A program made the position numbers and the translations under genes. A stretch of DNA of 64,000 bases from Nostoc sp. 'Lobaria pulmonaria (5183) cyanobiont' (GTDB taxonomy: Bacteria > Cyanobacteriota > Cyanobacteriia > Cyanobacteriales > Nostocaceae), in contig NZ_CP026692.1 in assembly GCF_002949795.1 (NCBI RefSeq), positions 2,105,501 through 2,169,500 on the forward strand, in the 5' to 3' direction. Below are positions 8,741 to 18,890 of the stretch, one piece after another (within the stretch, counting starts at the first letter, position 1; every line of letters begins with the position of its first letter). The notes under the pieces were generated by a model that saw nothing but the letters and a program-made list of their open reading frames with translations, had not been told where the DNA came from and ran no database searches.

Positions 8741-10066
8741 ATGACTACCATTCATCCTGCCCGAATTACCAAGGTTCTTCCAGACTCAATAGCCGCAGAG
8801 ATTGGTTTTGAAGCTGGGGATGCGATCGTTGCAATCAATGGTACACGCCCCCGCGACTTAATTGATTATCAGTTTTTGTGTGCTGATGAAGTCTTGGAAT
8901 TAGAAGTTTTAGACGCAGCCGGTAAAACTCATAGCCTGGAAATCGAAAAAGATTACGACCAAGACTTGGGGCTAGAATTTGAAACTGCCCTATTTGATGG
9001 CTTAATTCAGTGCAATAACCGCTGTCCATTTTGCTTTATCGACCAACAGCCACCAGGTAAGCGCACCAGCTTGTACTTTAAAGACGACGATTACCGCTTA
9101 AGCTTTTTGTATGGCTCTTATCTTACCTTGACCAATTTGCCAGAAAGAGAATGGCGGCGGATTGAACAAATGCGCTTATCTCCGTTGTATGTTTCTGTTC
9201 ATGCCACAGAGGCGGAAGTTAGAATTAGACTGCTGAAAAATCCCCGTGCGGGACAAATCCTGCAACAACTCAAGTGGTTTCAAAAAAGACGGCTACAAAT
9301 TCATGCTCAAGTGGTTGTTTGTCCTGGTATAAATGATGGCGAACATCTGGAGCAAACCCTAAAAGATTTAGCATCCTTTCATAATGGTGAAGTGCCTGCG
9401 GTGGCATCGGTGGCAGTTGTGCCAGTTGGACTGACAAGGTTTCGGCCTCCAGAAGACGAACTCATACCCGTAACTAGAGAAAAAGCCAAAGAAGTGATTT
9501 CTCAAGTACGAACACTTTCGCAACAATTCCGGCAAAAGTTTTCCTCTAGCGTCGCTTGGTTAGCTGATGAGTGGTTTTTGATTGCAGGTGAGGAATTACC
9601 GAGCGAATCTGAATATGAAGAGTATCCCCAAATTGATAATGGTGTTGGTTCAATTCAGTTGTTTATCAAGCAATTTGCAACTGCTGCAACAGAATTACTA
9701 CCGCCAAAAGTTTATCCTCAGAGAAAATTAACTTGGGTAGTAGGTAACGCAGTAGAAAACGCCTTTCAACCTATCTTGAAACGATTAAATTCTATTGAAG
9801 GTTTAAAAGTAAATATGCGTGCTTTATGCAGCGATTATTGGGGACAGAATATTACTGTCACAGGATTATTAACGGGTCATGATTTGCTGTTGAACTTACA
9901 AGGACAAGATTTGGGAGATGGAATTTTACTACCAAATGTAATGCTAAAACATGGGGAATTGGTATTTTTAGATGATATGAGTATTGAAGAATTAGCCTGC
10001 AAATTGGAGACAAAAATCTTACCAGTAGGAGGAGTTGAAGATTTAATCAATACCTGTATTCTTTAA
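8741..10066 (+). CDS. PDZ/radical-SAM DUF512-type protein (putative FeS oxidoreductase)
   Basis: The product begins with a PDZ-like segment (about residues 1-60: IAAEIGFEAGDAIVAINGTRP). A radical-SAM-like cluster, C-x3-C-x2-C in CNNRCPFCF (about residues 87-95), follows, and then a DUF512 C-terminal domain. This matches the cyanobacterial family known as a putative FeS-containing oxidoreductase (TIGR03279 from memory). The reaction is unknown. The ATG at 8741 is preferred over the GTG at 8720 because the upstream codons lie in repeat DNA and MTTIHPARI starts the PDZ region. At 441 residues it is full length. Confidence 0.88.
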   Translation: MTTIHPARITKVLPDSIAAEIGFEAGDAIVAINGTRPRDLIDYQFLCADEVLELEVLDAAGKTHSLEIEKDYDQDLGLEFETALFDGLIQCNNRCPFCFIDQQPPGKRTSLYFKDDDYRLSFLYGSYLTLTNLPEREWRRIEQMRLSPLYVSVHATEAEVRIRLLKNPRAGQILQQLKWFQKRRLQIHAQVVVCPGINDGEHLEQTLKDLASFHNGEVPAVASVAVVPVGLTRFRPPEDELIPVTREKAKEVISQVRTLSQQFRQKFSSSVAWLADEWFLIAGEELPSESEYEEYPQIDNGVGSIQLFIKQFATAATELLPPKVYPQRKLTWVVGNAVENAFQPILKRLNSIEGLKVNMRALCSDYWGQNITVTGLLTGHDLLLNLQGQDLGDGILLPNVMLKHGELVFLDDMSIEELACKLETKILPVGGVEDLINTCIL

Positions 10067-11286
10067 GCTTTTTTTGTTGGCTATTTAGTTTATAGCAGTT
10101 GGTAGATAAATGAAGTATATATCAAAATCTCTCCTCTAACCCCTATTCTTACCAAGGAGAGGGGTTGCGGGAGAGGTTAAGCTGGAGATCGTTTTTATTA
10201 GAAAATACTAGAGATAATTTAACTGCGTTATGCAAGGTCTTTTTGCTTACTACTTTAATACTTACTCCAAGCCTTTGAATCTAAACTCATTTTTGTCGCA
10301 TCCTAGCATTTGGATTAGGACTTACGCAAAAAACCTCTCTAACTCTTATTCCTTTGTGTTCTCTGCGTTCTCTGTGGTTTTATTTTGCGTGACATGTGCG
10401 TAAGTCCTATGGATGTTAAATCCAAAATTAATAAACTTTAATTTGTAAATTTATTGCTTATTTTTCCGTTTAAGTAATTATGAATGCTGTAATTGCGAAT
10501 GTTGAAATTATTGTCCTCTCCCTAGATAGAAAATGCTGGATAAGCTTCGGATGAATTATTCTTAGCTTAATCCTGGCGATCGCAGTTATTTATTAGCTTC
10601 ACATCTATCTATAAATGCTACTTTCAAACCTAGAATATCTCTGTTTCAAAAGGTGATTATCAAGGGTAGTAATAAAACCTTTTGCACAAATACAAAATTT
10701 GCATCCCCAACCCCTTTACCCAAAATTGGGAGAAGGGGAACCCATTTAAAAGTCCCTCTCCCAAGCTTAAGAGAGGGACTTAGGGTGAGGGCTTTTAATT
10801 CATGTAATCTATTCTTTATTTAGTACCGTTCCAAGCAGCACTAGTATTACTTTTTTAACTCACAAAAATCATGAAAAACAGATAATTAAAATAAGAGTGG
10901 CATTTTCTCTTTTGAATTTAAGTGAAAACTCTCTGCAATTATGCAAATATCTATGCAGAATTTCCTCAAAAGCTAGTCACCAACTGAATTAAATTCACAA
11001 TGTAATAGCTAACAATTTCTATAGAATCGCCTGGTGAAGTTGAGTATCCATCTTGGCATTTTTTACTGGTTTTGATAGGCTAGATTGATAAAGGTCATTC
11101 ACTAAGTACTTTTACGAAAAGCTTATAGAAATCGTATTTGATTTTTGAAAAGCCAAATATTAGCTTTACTTAATCCAGGTAAGAGTCTCAGTAAACCTAC
11201 CAGGAATCAAACTAGAGTCCTATATTGTGTACTAATGAATTCTGACTAATAACTAAATTAATTAATAATAAAGTGAGGAGTCACTA
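10067..11286. other. long intergenic region with several palindromic repeats
   Basis: About 1.2 kb without a supported gene. It holds a CTCTCC/GGAGAG repeat at about 10128-10178, a 92-bp element with 12-bp terminal inverted repeats (listed separately), and a CCCCAACCCC / GGGAGAAGGGG repeat at about 10704-10796 that includes TCCCTCTCC and GAGAGGGA arms. The last 400 bases are AT-rich and lead to the GTG-started gene at 11287. Confidence 0.6.
10317..10408. repeat. 92-bp mini-element with 12-bp perfect terminal inverted repeats
   Basis: AGGACTTACGCA (10317-10328) is matched by its exact reverse complement at 10397-10408. The interior is AT-rich, has no coding capacity and includes TTCTCTGCGTTCTCTGTGG. 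The same 12 bases are the outer end of the 20-bp terminal repeats of the truncated IS at 50839-51495, which suggests a non-autonomous derivative of a related transposon. Confidence 0.7.
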
Positions 11287-14091
11287 GTGAACCATCAGGA
11301 AAAACGAAAAGATATAAATTTAAAAATTAAAGAAGCTAGAAGATTATTTATTTTAAGTTGTGAAATTGTAGTTTTAAGTTTTTTGAGTATTTTGCCAGTA
11401 ACGGCGGCGACTGAAGAACCCGTATTGAGTGTAGTGTATGGGCAAGAAAATGCAAATCAATGGAGAGGCATAAGCGATCGCTTACAGACAATAGGGATGA
11501 AATATTGTGTAATTTCCCTAAGTGATGTCAAGAGTGGGGGAGATTGGGGCGATCGCCGGGTCTTATTTTTACCAAACGTCGAGACATTAACACCAACTCA
11601 AGCGATCGCTCTAGAAGACTGGATGAGTAGGGGAGGGCGTTTGATTGCTAGTGGGCCTGTAGGTAGTTTGTCATCGCCAGGAGTACGGCAGTTATTGCGA
11701 TCGCTCTTGGGAGGTTATTGGGGATTCAGCCTTAGTGACACAGAACAGATTCAAGCTGCAAAAACCAAGATCCCAGAATGGACAAATCAAACTGGACTCT
11801 TTGGTAAAGTGCGCGGGGGTGTTGTGATTCCTAACGATATGGGCACTGAATCTCCTGCTGTTTGGAATTCCAAAGATAATCCGGCCGCAGTAGTGACAAC
11901 TGAGCGTTCTACCTTTTTAGGCTGGCGCTGGGGAACAGATACAGCCTCAGCAGCTGAGTTAGATAATGCCTGGTTAAAAACTAGTGTCAATCACTATTTG
12001 ACAGCACTAGCGCCATCAAATCGCACCAAAAAAATAGCAGGAGGTTCCCAAAGTTGCTCTACGACTGTGGCGGCTGCACCCTTAGTGCAGGGGAGCACAG
12101 AGGCAGGGGGGCAGAGGGGTAGTTCATCTCCTTTATCTCCCTCATTCACTCCTCCTAAAACTGCGACTGCTCCCATACCTAGACCGCTCCCTATGGTCAA
12201 ACCCCCAAGTTCTCAGGAGGCTATTGACCAATTAGAACAAGCAGTGCGTTTGGATGTTGCACCTAACTCCAATGAGCCGATTGATCACAACCAAGCGATC
12301 GCTCTCCAGCAAGAACTAGAAAATCTGATTGGTCGGGTGGAAAGCGCTCATTTAGCGGTATTAGCTAATGCGGCCAATGTTGGTGAAGCGATATCTGAGG
12401 AAAAGCAGTCTTCTAGGCATTTGAACACTTATACCCCTCAATCTCTCAAAGAGCAGCCAACACAATTGGCGTCAACCAAACTGGGGGCGCTAGCCATGAG
12501 TAACGAGCAAGCTTTGGCACAGGTAAGGATAATTGCCAAAAACTTACCGCAATTGATTGCCCAAAAAAACTATGCTCTCGCTCGTCAGCAATGGCTGGCC
12601 GCTAAAACGACTTTATGGCAGCAGTTTCCTGTCGATCGGAGACTGGCTCAACCAGAAATTCGCGCAGTTTGGTTAGATCGGGGGACGATTGTTCGTGCTG
12701 GTAGTAAGGCGGGACTAGCACAGATTTTTGATCGCCTCGCCCAAGCCGGGATTAATACCGTCTTTTTTGAAACTGTTAACGCTGGCTATACAATTTATCC
12801 GAGCCAAGTCGCAAAAGAGCAAAACCCATTAATTCGTGGGTGGAACCCACTGGAAGAGGCGGTGAAACTAGCCCATGAGCGAGACATGGAATTACACGCT
12901 TGGGTTTGGACTTTTGCTGCTGGCAACCAACGTCATAATGAAATTCTCAACCTTAATCCTAATTATCCAGGGCCAGTACTAGCGGCTCATCCCGATTGGG
13001 CAAACTACGATAACCTTGGCAACATGATTCCCGTTGGTCAGACTAAGCCATTCTTCGATCCAGCCAACCCCGAAGTGCGGCAGTATTTGCTTAAGCTGTT
13101 TGAGGAAATCGTCACTAAATATAACGTGGATGGTCTACAGCTAGACTACATTCGCTACCCTTTCCAAGACCCATCAGCAGGTCGAACTTATGGCTATGGG
13201 AAAGCTGCAAGAGCGCAATTTCAGAAACTTACTGGTGTAGATCCAGTGAATATTTCTCCTAGCCAAGCAGACTTGTGGCAAAAATGGACAACATTTCGCA
13301 CCGAGCAAGTTGATAGCTTTGTCGCCCAAATATCACAGCAGTTGCGACAAAAGCAACCGAATTTGATTTTGTCGGTTGCAGTATTTCCTTTGCCAGAAAT
13401 AGAGCGGATTCAGAAAATTCAACAAAATTGGGAAACTTGGGCAAGGCGGGGGGATGTAGATTTAATTGTTCCCATGACTTATGCTCTGGATACTTCTCGG
13501 TTTCAACGACTGGCCCAACCCTGGATTGCCTCTAAACAATTAGGAGCTACCTTGTTGGTGCCGGGAATTCGCTTACTTTCTTTGCCAACAATCGGAGCAT
13601 TCGATCAACTCCAGTTGGTAAGGGACTTGCCAGTTAGTGGTTATGCACTATTTGCCGCAGAGAATTTTAGCAACGATCTCCAAAAACTCTTTAGTAACAC
13701 CCAAGGTAGAATTCAATCCACAACAAGTGAACCGATTCCTTACCGCCAGCCTTTTCAAACTGCTGCCATCCGTTACACCGCCCTACAACGGGAATGGAAA
13801 TTTGTTTTCCAAAATGACCAACTACAGAGGTCTGCTGAGAAAATTTCAGATTTTAACAATCAGGCAGAAGTTTTACGCAGTGCTTTAAATCAGCTTGCGG
13901 CTTCTCCTTCTGCTAATAAGTTACTCGTGGCAAGAGCCTCTCTAACTCGCTTCCAGTCTCAATTTCGAGTATTGATGAGCCAAGAAATTAAGTCGAATTC
14001 CTATCAAGTCAAAGTTTGGGAAAATCGCCTCGTAACTATAGAAAGGCTATTACGTTATGGCGAACGGCGGGTGCAGTTGCGTCCTTTGTAG
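11287..14091 (+). CDS. family-10-like glycosyl hydrolase (GHL10/DUF187) with N-terminal membrane signal
   Basis: The 934-residue protein starts at a GTG preceded by GTGAGGAG. A hydrophobic segment (about residues 24-41) suggests export. About residues 45-230 form a domain with a glutamine amidotransferase-like look (VLFLPNVETLTPTQ, GGRLIASGPVG). A low-complexity Pro/Ser/Thr linker follows. From about residue 455 the GHL10 domain begins (EIRAVWLDRG, YTIYPSQVAKEQNP, ELHAWVWTF, DGLQLDYIRYP, VPMTYA), a TIM-barrel glycosidase-like family. The C-terminal 150 residues are helical. Substrate is unknown; envelope polysaccharide is an inference. The linker includes an AGGQRGSSSP segment encoded by GA-rich repeat DNA at about 12088-12150. 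Confidence 0.82.
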   Translation: MNHQEKRKDINLKIKEARRLFILSCEIVVLSFLSILPVTAATEEPVLSVVYGQENANQWRGISDRLQTIGMKYCVISLSDVKSGGDWGDRRVLFLPNVETLTPTQAIALEDWMSRGGRLIASGPVGSLSSPGVRQLLRSLLGGYWGFSLSDTEQIQAAKTKIPEWTNQTGLFGKVRGGVVIPNDMGTESPAVWNSKDNPAAVVTTERSTFLGWRWGTDTASAAELDNAWLKTSVNHYLTALAPSNRTKKIAGGSQSCSTTVAAAPLVQGSTEAGGQRGSSSPLSPSFTPPKTATAPIPRPLPMVKPPSSQEAIDQLEQAVRLDVAPNSNEPIDHNQAIALQQELENLIGRVESAHLAVLANAANVGEAISEEKQSSRHLNTYTPQSLKEQPTQLASTKLGALAMSNEQALAQVRIIAKNLPQLIAQKNYALARQQWLAAKTTLWQQFPVDRRLAQPEIRAVWLDRGTIVRAGSKAGLAQIFDRLAQAGINTVFFETVNAGYTIYPSQVAKEQNPLIRGWNPLEEAVKLAHERDMELHAWVWTFAAGNQRHNEILNLNPNYPGPVLAAHPDWANYDNLGNMIPVGQTKPFFDPANPEVRQYLLKLFEEIVTKYNVDGLQLDYIRYPFQDPSAGRTYGYGKAARAQFQKLTGVDPVNISPSQADLWQKWTTFRTEQVDSFVAQISQQLRQKQPNLILSVAVFPLPEIERIQKIQQNWETWARRGDVDLIVPMTYALDTSRFQRLAQPWIASKQLGATLLVPGIRLLSLPTIGAFDQLQLVRDLPVSGYALFAAENFSNDLQKLFSNTQGRIQSTTSEPIPYRQPFQTAAIRYTALQREWKFVFQNDQLQRSAEKISDFNNQAEVLRSALNQLAASPSANKLLVARASLTRFQSQFRVLMSQEIKSNSYQVKVWENRLVTIERLLRYGERRVQLRPL

Positions 14092-14095
14092 AAGA

Positions 14096-14180
14096 GGTAG
14101 AGGGGCGGGGAGCAGGGGAGCAGGGGAGTAGAGAGCAAGTTGCAGTAAGTGTTTCCCCTCTGCCCCTCTGCCTCTTATAC
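14096..14180. repeat. GA-rich repeat after the glycosidase gene
   Basis: GGGGAGCAGGGGAGCAGGGG-type units are followed by the complementary CCCCTCTGCCCCTCTGCC. The two arms could fold into a long imperfect hairpin that might act as a 3' end. It belongs to the same family as 5257-5335. Confidence 0.65.
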
Positions 14181-14345
14181 CCAATGCCCAACTAGCTGGA
14201 TATAAGCTAGTTTGTAATTCTTAACACACGTTTTATAGTGTTTGTATCCCAAATATTACTACTTGTTTAGCGTCAAAATATTAGAAAATACTTAGAAAAC
14301 CAGCTTTAGATAACTATTATTTGATGATAGCTATCATTAAAATCT

Positions 14346-15378
14346 ATGCAAGCCTTACCTCAGCTCATCTGGCTACAAAGCTTAGAGTTAAGAATTGACT
14401 GTTTGCCGCTGATGGTTGTGTTAAAAACATCACTATTAAAGTAGATGCTACGTCTATAACAGGCTACGCTTACGCACTAATGTAGCATCGGGTAAGAGTG
14501 TCTTGTTTTTTCATCTTCGCAGGTAGTAAGGTACTTCACCAAAGATGATGTGGTAATGCTTGTAGCTTCTAGAACTAGCTTGAAAACAGCCAATACTTTT
14601 GAAGTTATGCATACCTTAGTCATGACATTGAATGTGCCAGAATTTTTTGAGGCAGCCTCAGTGTTATAACGGTTGCAATAGCAGCAATTAAAACTACTGC
14701 TACTTATAGAAAATCAAGGTAATATTGTCGGTAATATTACTCCTGAAAGTATCAATCAAGCACTAGCACAAGAAACAGAGAAAACTAGAGTTAATGCTAG
14801 TATTGGTTCCTTTGAGGTACAACATCAGATTCTCGCTGAGAGACAATTACTTAAGTCCCAATGGTTACTAACACGCGCTATACTACGTAAAGCTACGACA
14901 GGCAAATACACTCACTTGATTGAAGTTTATGAGGAAGATTTGGACTTATACCGTAAGTCTAATTAGGGTCATGCAGACAAATATGCCCAAAGATCACATA
15001 ATCATGACTGAAATGTTGAATGATGTGTTGATTATTGCTCAATTAGAAGTGGAAAAATTAGAGTATAAATCAATATCCTTCAATTTGGTTGAACATAGCC
15101 GACAATTGCCAGAACAAATACAGATGAATCTGTGCTATCGACGCTTGATTTTTTTCACCACTCAATATAAATTTGTAACCTGCTGCATTGATGAAAAACT
15201 TCTGGCATACATTTTGACTAACTTGTTTTCAAATTCGATTAAATTTTTCTCAGATGATAGCATTTTCAAGTTTAATTTACTTAGTCAATATAGACAATCC
15301 CTATTTAAAATTCCAGATTGGCAAATTTTTATCGAGAATATATTTTATATCTTCTTGAATAAGTTTGTCCCTCTATAA
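14346..15378 (+). pseudogene. decayed CBS-domain sensor histidine kinase
   Basis: Three frames must be joined to read this gene. From the ATG at 14346, residues ending LPLMVVLKTSLLKV resemble the start of a CBS pair, and a 46-bp palindrome (14444-14489) then introduces a stop. A second piece (about 14541-14660) reads FTKDDVVMLVASRTSLKTAN, typical of a CBS domain, and ends in TAA. A third (about 14690-14955) contains LIENQGNIVGNITPESINQAL, the next CBS motif. The 14920-15378 frame gives MTEMLNDVLIIAQLEVEKLEYK, the end of a HisKA domain, and LLAYILTNLFSNSIKF, the N-box of a kinase ATPase domain. The chain then degenerates. The phospho-accepting His region and the G-boxes are not readable. It lies directly upstream of an intact REC-EAL protein, its likely former partner. 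Domain assignments are by motif recognition. Confidence 0.75.
14444..14489. repeat. 46-bp palindromic repeat inserted in the kinase pseudogene
   Basis: GATGCTAC (14444-14451) and GTAGCATC (14482-14489) flank an interior with GGCTACGCTTACGC. This matches the GATGTCTACGACGGGCTACGCC type of dispersed repeat also seen at about 56775-56805 and 63760-63790. It falls exactly where the CBS reading frame stops. Confidence 0.7.
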
Positions 15379-15537
15379 ATGGTGTTGATATACTATATAC
15401 TGAATTAAAAATAGCAATTTTAAAAAAGTATGTATACATCTAGAGAATTAACATATTGATGACAAATATTTTTAGTTTTGTAATAGATATTGCTGGATTT
15501 TGCCGTTAAATAATACAATATAAAAATGAGGTAATTT

Positions 15538-16725
15538 ATGCCAAAAATATTAATAATAGAAGATGAGGAAGCAGTCAGGGAAAATATTTTAGATTTGCTA
15601 GAAGCTGAGGATTTTCAAACTATTGCTGCGGCTAATGGCAGAATCGGGGTAAATTTGGCTATCTCCGAAGTTCCTGATTTAATTCTTTGTGATATTATGA
15701 TGCCAGAAACTGACGGTTATGGCGTGCTAACAGAATTACGTGAAGAACCATCAACGGCAACAATTCCCTTCATCTTTCTCACTGCCAAATCTGACTTCCG
15801 TCGAGGTATGGATATGGGTGCAGATGACTATATAACTAAACCATTTACTCGATCTGAGTTATTAAGTGCCATCATGAACAGGTTGGGAAAATACGCGACT
15901 TTAAAAAGGTATTTATCTCCTCAGACTGTAATTAATAACTTGTCTCCAAAAATGCAGTTGTTAGAAATTAGCTTACACCGAGCTATAAGACAAGATAATT
16001 TTCAAGAATTTGAAATTTATTATCAACCAATAGTCGATATTGCTTCTGGAAAAATAGTAGCTGCTGAAAGTTTATTGCGCTGGCAAAGTCCAGAGTTGGG
16101 GATGATTTACCCAACAGAATTTATTCCGTTAGCAGAGTCTACAGGTTTAATTGTCCCAATTGGCAAATGGGTATTAAAAAGGGTATGTCAACAAATTAAA
16201 AGCTGGCGTGATGCCGGAATTCGTTCCTTTATTGTTGCTGTAAATCTGTCAGTAATTGAATTTAATCAACCAGATTTCATTCATAATATAGTTACTTTTC
16301 TAGCTATCAATGAGTTGGAACCACATTACTTAGAACTAGAACTCACTGAAAGTATGATTATGCAAGATGTAAATAGGGCGATCGCTACTATGAGCGAATT
16401 GCAATCTTTGGGTGTAAAAATTGCGATCGATGATTTTGGTACGGGTTATTCTTCTTTGATTTATCTGACAAACTTCCCAATTAATACATTAAAAATAGAC
16501 CGTTATTTTATCCATAATGTTGCTAATAATTTGCGAAAGTCAGCTATCACTAAGCCATTAATTGAGATGGCTCATAATCTCAATCTAGATGTAGTGGCTG
16601 AAGGTGTAGAGACAGAAGCAGAACTAGGTTTTTTACGCCAACATAACTGTAATTCTATGCAAGGTTTTCTATTTAGTCGTCCCTTACCAGCAGCAGAATT
16701 TGAAAGAACATTTTTTGCTCACTAA
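15538..16725 (+). CDS. response regulator with EAL phosphodiesterase domain
   Basis: An N-terminal receiver domain (about residues 1-120) shows the acidic pair EDEE, the phospho-acceptor Asp in LILCDIMMP, and the conserved Lys in YITKPF. It is followed by an EAL domain (about 145-395) that hydrolyses cyclic di-GMP. The EAL signature is present as ESLLRW, a common variant of E-A/S-L. The other catalytic motifs are [23 protein letters not shown] and AEGVETE, so activity is expected. The neighbouring upstream kinase is a pseudogene, so phosphorylation may come from another kinase. Confidence 0.92.
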   Translation: MPKILIIEDEEAVRENILDLLEAEDFQTIAAANGRIGVNLAISEVPDLILCDIMMPETDGYGVLTELREEPSTATIPFIFLTAKSDFRRGMDMGADDYITKPFTRSELLSAIMNRLGKYATLKRYLSPQTVINNLSPKMQLLEISLHRAIRQDNFQEFEIYYQPIVDIASGKIVAAESLLRWQSPELGMIYPTEFIPLAESTGLIVPIGKWVLKRVCQQIKSWRDAGIRSFIVAVNLSVIEFNQPDFIHNIVTFLAINELEPHYLELELTESMIMQDVNRAIATMSELQSLGVKIAIDDFGTGYSSLIYLTNFPINTLKIDRYFIHNVANNLRKSAITKPLIEMAHNLNLDVVAEGVETEAELGFLRQHNCNSMQGFLFSRPLPAAEFERTFFAH

Positions 16726-16902
16726 CTAATGCTTGTATGTGTAAATTTTGGGCATTGGGTATTGGGAATAGAATTTAGTCACTAGTGCTTTATTTTTGAA
16801 TTGTTAATAGGTTGACTAATTAAGAAAAATCAAACTTTTGACTGGCGACAATTATTAAGCCTCAAGTCTAGAGTAAGAACATTGTGTATAGTGTCTACAA
16901 TT

Positions 16903-18246
16903 ATGAAACTCCCTGCGCGTTTCTTGCTGCCAGTTTTTTTAATGACTTTGGCAGCAGCCTGTAATCAGACTCGCGCTAACTCAGATAATCCTACACCTCA
17001 AAAATCTGTACCTTCTGCCCAACTGACACAGAATCCTACAGAGCCAAAAAATATTGTCCGTACTGAAGCAATTTCACCTACACCCATCCGAATCAATCTG
17101 AAGAATTTACCAGCACCCTTCGCTACAGAAAGCGCCTCCAAGCAGCCTGAAGTTGTGCCTATTCCCCAAAATCCAGTGCTGCGTGTACCACCAGGTTTCA
17201 CAGTAAATGTCTTTGCTGAGGGTTTAGATGCCCCACGCTGGCTAGCTTTAACCCCCAGTGGTGATGTCTTGGTGACTGAAACCGGGCAAAATCGCATTCG
17301 TCTGTTACGTGACAGCAATGCTGATGGAGTAGCTGACGTTCGAGAAACCTTTGCTAGTAGGGACAACGGACTCAATAGACCTTTTGGGATGGCTTTTGCA
17401 GGTAATTCCTTTTTTCTGGGGAATACAGATGCTGTGGTGCGTTTTCCTTATACTCAAGATCAAAATAAGATTACAGGTAAGGGGGAAAAAATTGCCGACT
17501 TGCCCGCTCAAGGTTATAACAATCATTGGACGCGCAATGTCGTTGTCTCACCTGATCGCAATAAATTATATATTTCAGTTGGATCGGGAACCAATGTAGA
17601 TGAAGAACCCCTACCACGGGCTTCGATACAAGTGATGAATTTAGATGGTTCCCAACAACAAACTTTCGCTTCCGGCTTGCGTAATCCTGTTGGTTTAGAC
17701 TTTCATCCTGTCACTAAGGAACTTTACGCCACTGTCAACGAACGGGATGGAATTGGTGATGATTTGGTGCCAGACTATCTGACACGCGTTAAACAGGGGG
17801 CATTTTATGGCTGGCCCTATGCTTATCTAACACCAAACAACCTCGATCCGCGCCAAAAGACAGATGACAAAAGTAAACGTCCCGATTTAGCAGCCCGGAC
17901 TCAAACGCCTGATGTGCTGTTCCAGGCGCACTCAGCAGCATTGGGCTTACAGTTTTATGATGGTAAAACGTTTCCAAAAAAATACCGGAATGGTGCTTTT
18001 GCAGCTTTTCGTGGTTCTTGGAATCGCGATCGCGGTACTGGTTATAAAATTGTATTTGTTCCCTTCGATGCTAAAGGGCGATCGCTTGGCTACTACGAAG
18101 ACTTTCTTACAGGATTTTTGCTAAATCCTTCTGTACCAACCACTTGGGGACGACCTGTAGGTTTACTCGTGTTGCCAGATGGCAGTCTACTACTGACAGA
18201 AGAAGCCAATAATCGGATTTATCGGATTCAATATACGGGGGAGTGA
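16903..18246 (+). CDS. PQQ-type sugar/sorbosone dehydrogenase-like lipoprotein
   Basis: The ATG at 16903 starts a lipoprotein signal peptide (MKLPARFLLPVFLMTLAAAC) with a good lipobox, so Cys20 would be lipidated and the protein anchored outside the cytoplasm. After a Pro/Thr-rich linker (about 25-95), the rest is a beta-propeller of the soluble glucose/sorbosone dehydrogenase type (VPPGFTVNVFAEGLDAPRW, GLRNPVGLDFHP, NERDGIGDDLVPDYLT, GWPYAY, FRGSWNRD). The family oxidises sugars with PQQ, but cyanobacterial members are uncharacterised as far as I know. The alternative TTG at 16882 adds only seven residues before the signal peptide and is less likely. Confidence 0.85.
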   Translation: MKLPARFLLPVFLMTLAAACNQTRANSDNPTPQKSVPSAQLTQNPTEPKNIVRTEAISPTPIRINLKNLPAPFATESASKQPEVVPIPQNPVLRVPPGFTVNVFAEGLDAPRWLALTPSGDVLVTETGQNRIRLLRDSNADGVADVRETFASRDNGLNRPFGMAFAGNSFFLGNTDAVVRFPYTQDQNKITGKGEKIADLPAQGYNNHWTRNVVVSPDRNKLYISVGSGTNVDEEPLPRASIQVMNLDGSQQQTFASGLRNPVGLDFHPVTKELYATVNERDGIGDDLVPDYLTRVKQGAFYGWPYAYLTPNNLDPRQKTDDKSKRPDLAARTQTPDVLFQAHSAALGLQFYDGKTFPKKYRNGAFAAFRGSWNRDRGTGYKIVFVPFDAKGRSLGYYEDFLTGFLLNPSVPTTWGRPVGLLVLPDGSLLLTEEANNRIYRIQYTGE

Positions 18247-18421
18247 ACAATTCAAAATTAATAAATTCGGGGATAAAATCTGTAAGCTGGGGTCAAATTA
18301 GAGCAGTTATCATTATTTATAGAAAGTTAAGATGTTGTGACTGCATCTTTGTACCCAGGTTTATCTCGTTTAGGGTAAATTACTGATAAATACTAATACT
18401 TATCTGGTTGAGAAATTGATT

Positions 18422-18829
18422 ATGACTCCTAATGAAAATAATACTCAGTCAAATATCAACGAATTGTCTGCACATTCAGGTACACGATATTGGGGTGAGG
18501 TGGAGGTAATCGAAGAGGGAGAAACCTATAGAATTAGTCGTGTTGAAATCAAGCCCCGGCACAGCATTAAACCACAAATTCATTATCACCGCAATGAACA
18601 TTGGGTTGTAGTTTCCGGTGTGGCAAAGGTGACTTGTGGCGATGCGGAAATATTACTCAATCGAAACGAATCAACTTATGTCCCCTCAGCAACTCTACAT
18701 AAAGTAGAAAATCCTGGACATATCCCGCTAATTATTCTGGAAATTCAAAATGGTGAATATTTGGGTGAGGATGATATCGAGCGCCCTTATGACTTAAATT
18801 TGGTCAAACCTGTAACTGAAGGACAGTAA
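18422..18829 (+). CDS. cupin protein, mannose-6-phosphate isomerase type II-like
   Basis: This is a single-domain cupin of about 135 residues. It contains the metal-binding pattern HYHRNEHW...V and a second-motif region TYVPSATLHKVENPG. The sequence (RYWGEVEVIEEGETYRISR, LEIQNGEYLGEDDIER) closely resembles the C-terminal isomerase domain of bifunctional ManC-type mannose-1-phosphate guanylyltransferases. Here it is free-standing and lacks the nucleotidyltransferase part. A role in GDP-mannose supply is possible but unproven. The ATG at 18422 is preferred over the TTG at 18416. Confidence 0.82.
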   Translation: MTPNENNTQSNINELSAHSGTRYWGEVEVIEEGETYRISRVEIKPRHSIKPQIHYHRNEHWVVVSGVAKVTCGDAEILLNRNESTYVPSATLHKVENPGHIPLIILEIQNGEYLGEDDIERPYDLNLVKPVTEGQ

Positions 18830-18890
18830 GGGCTGGGAAGCAGAGGAGCAGGAGAAGAATAATGCCCCATGCCCAATGCCCAATGTTTAA

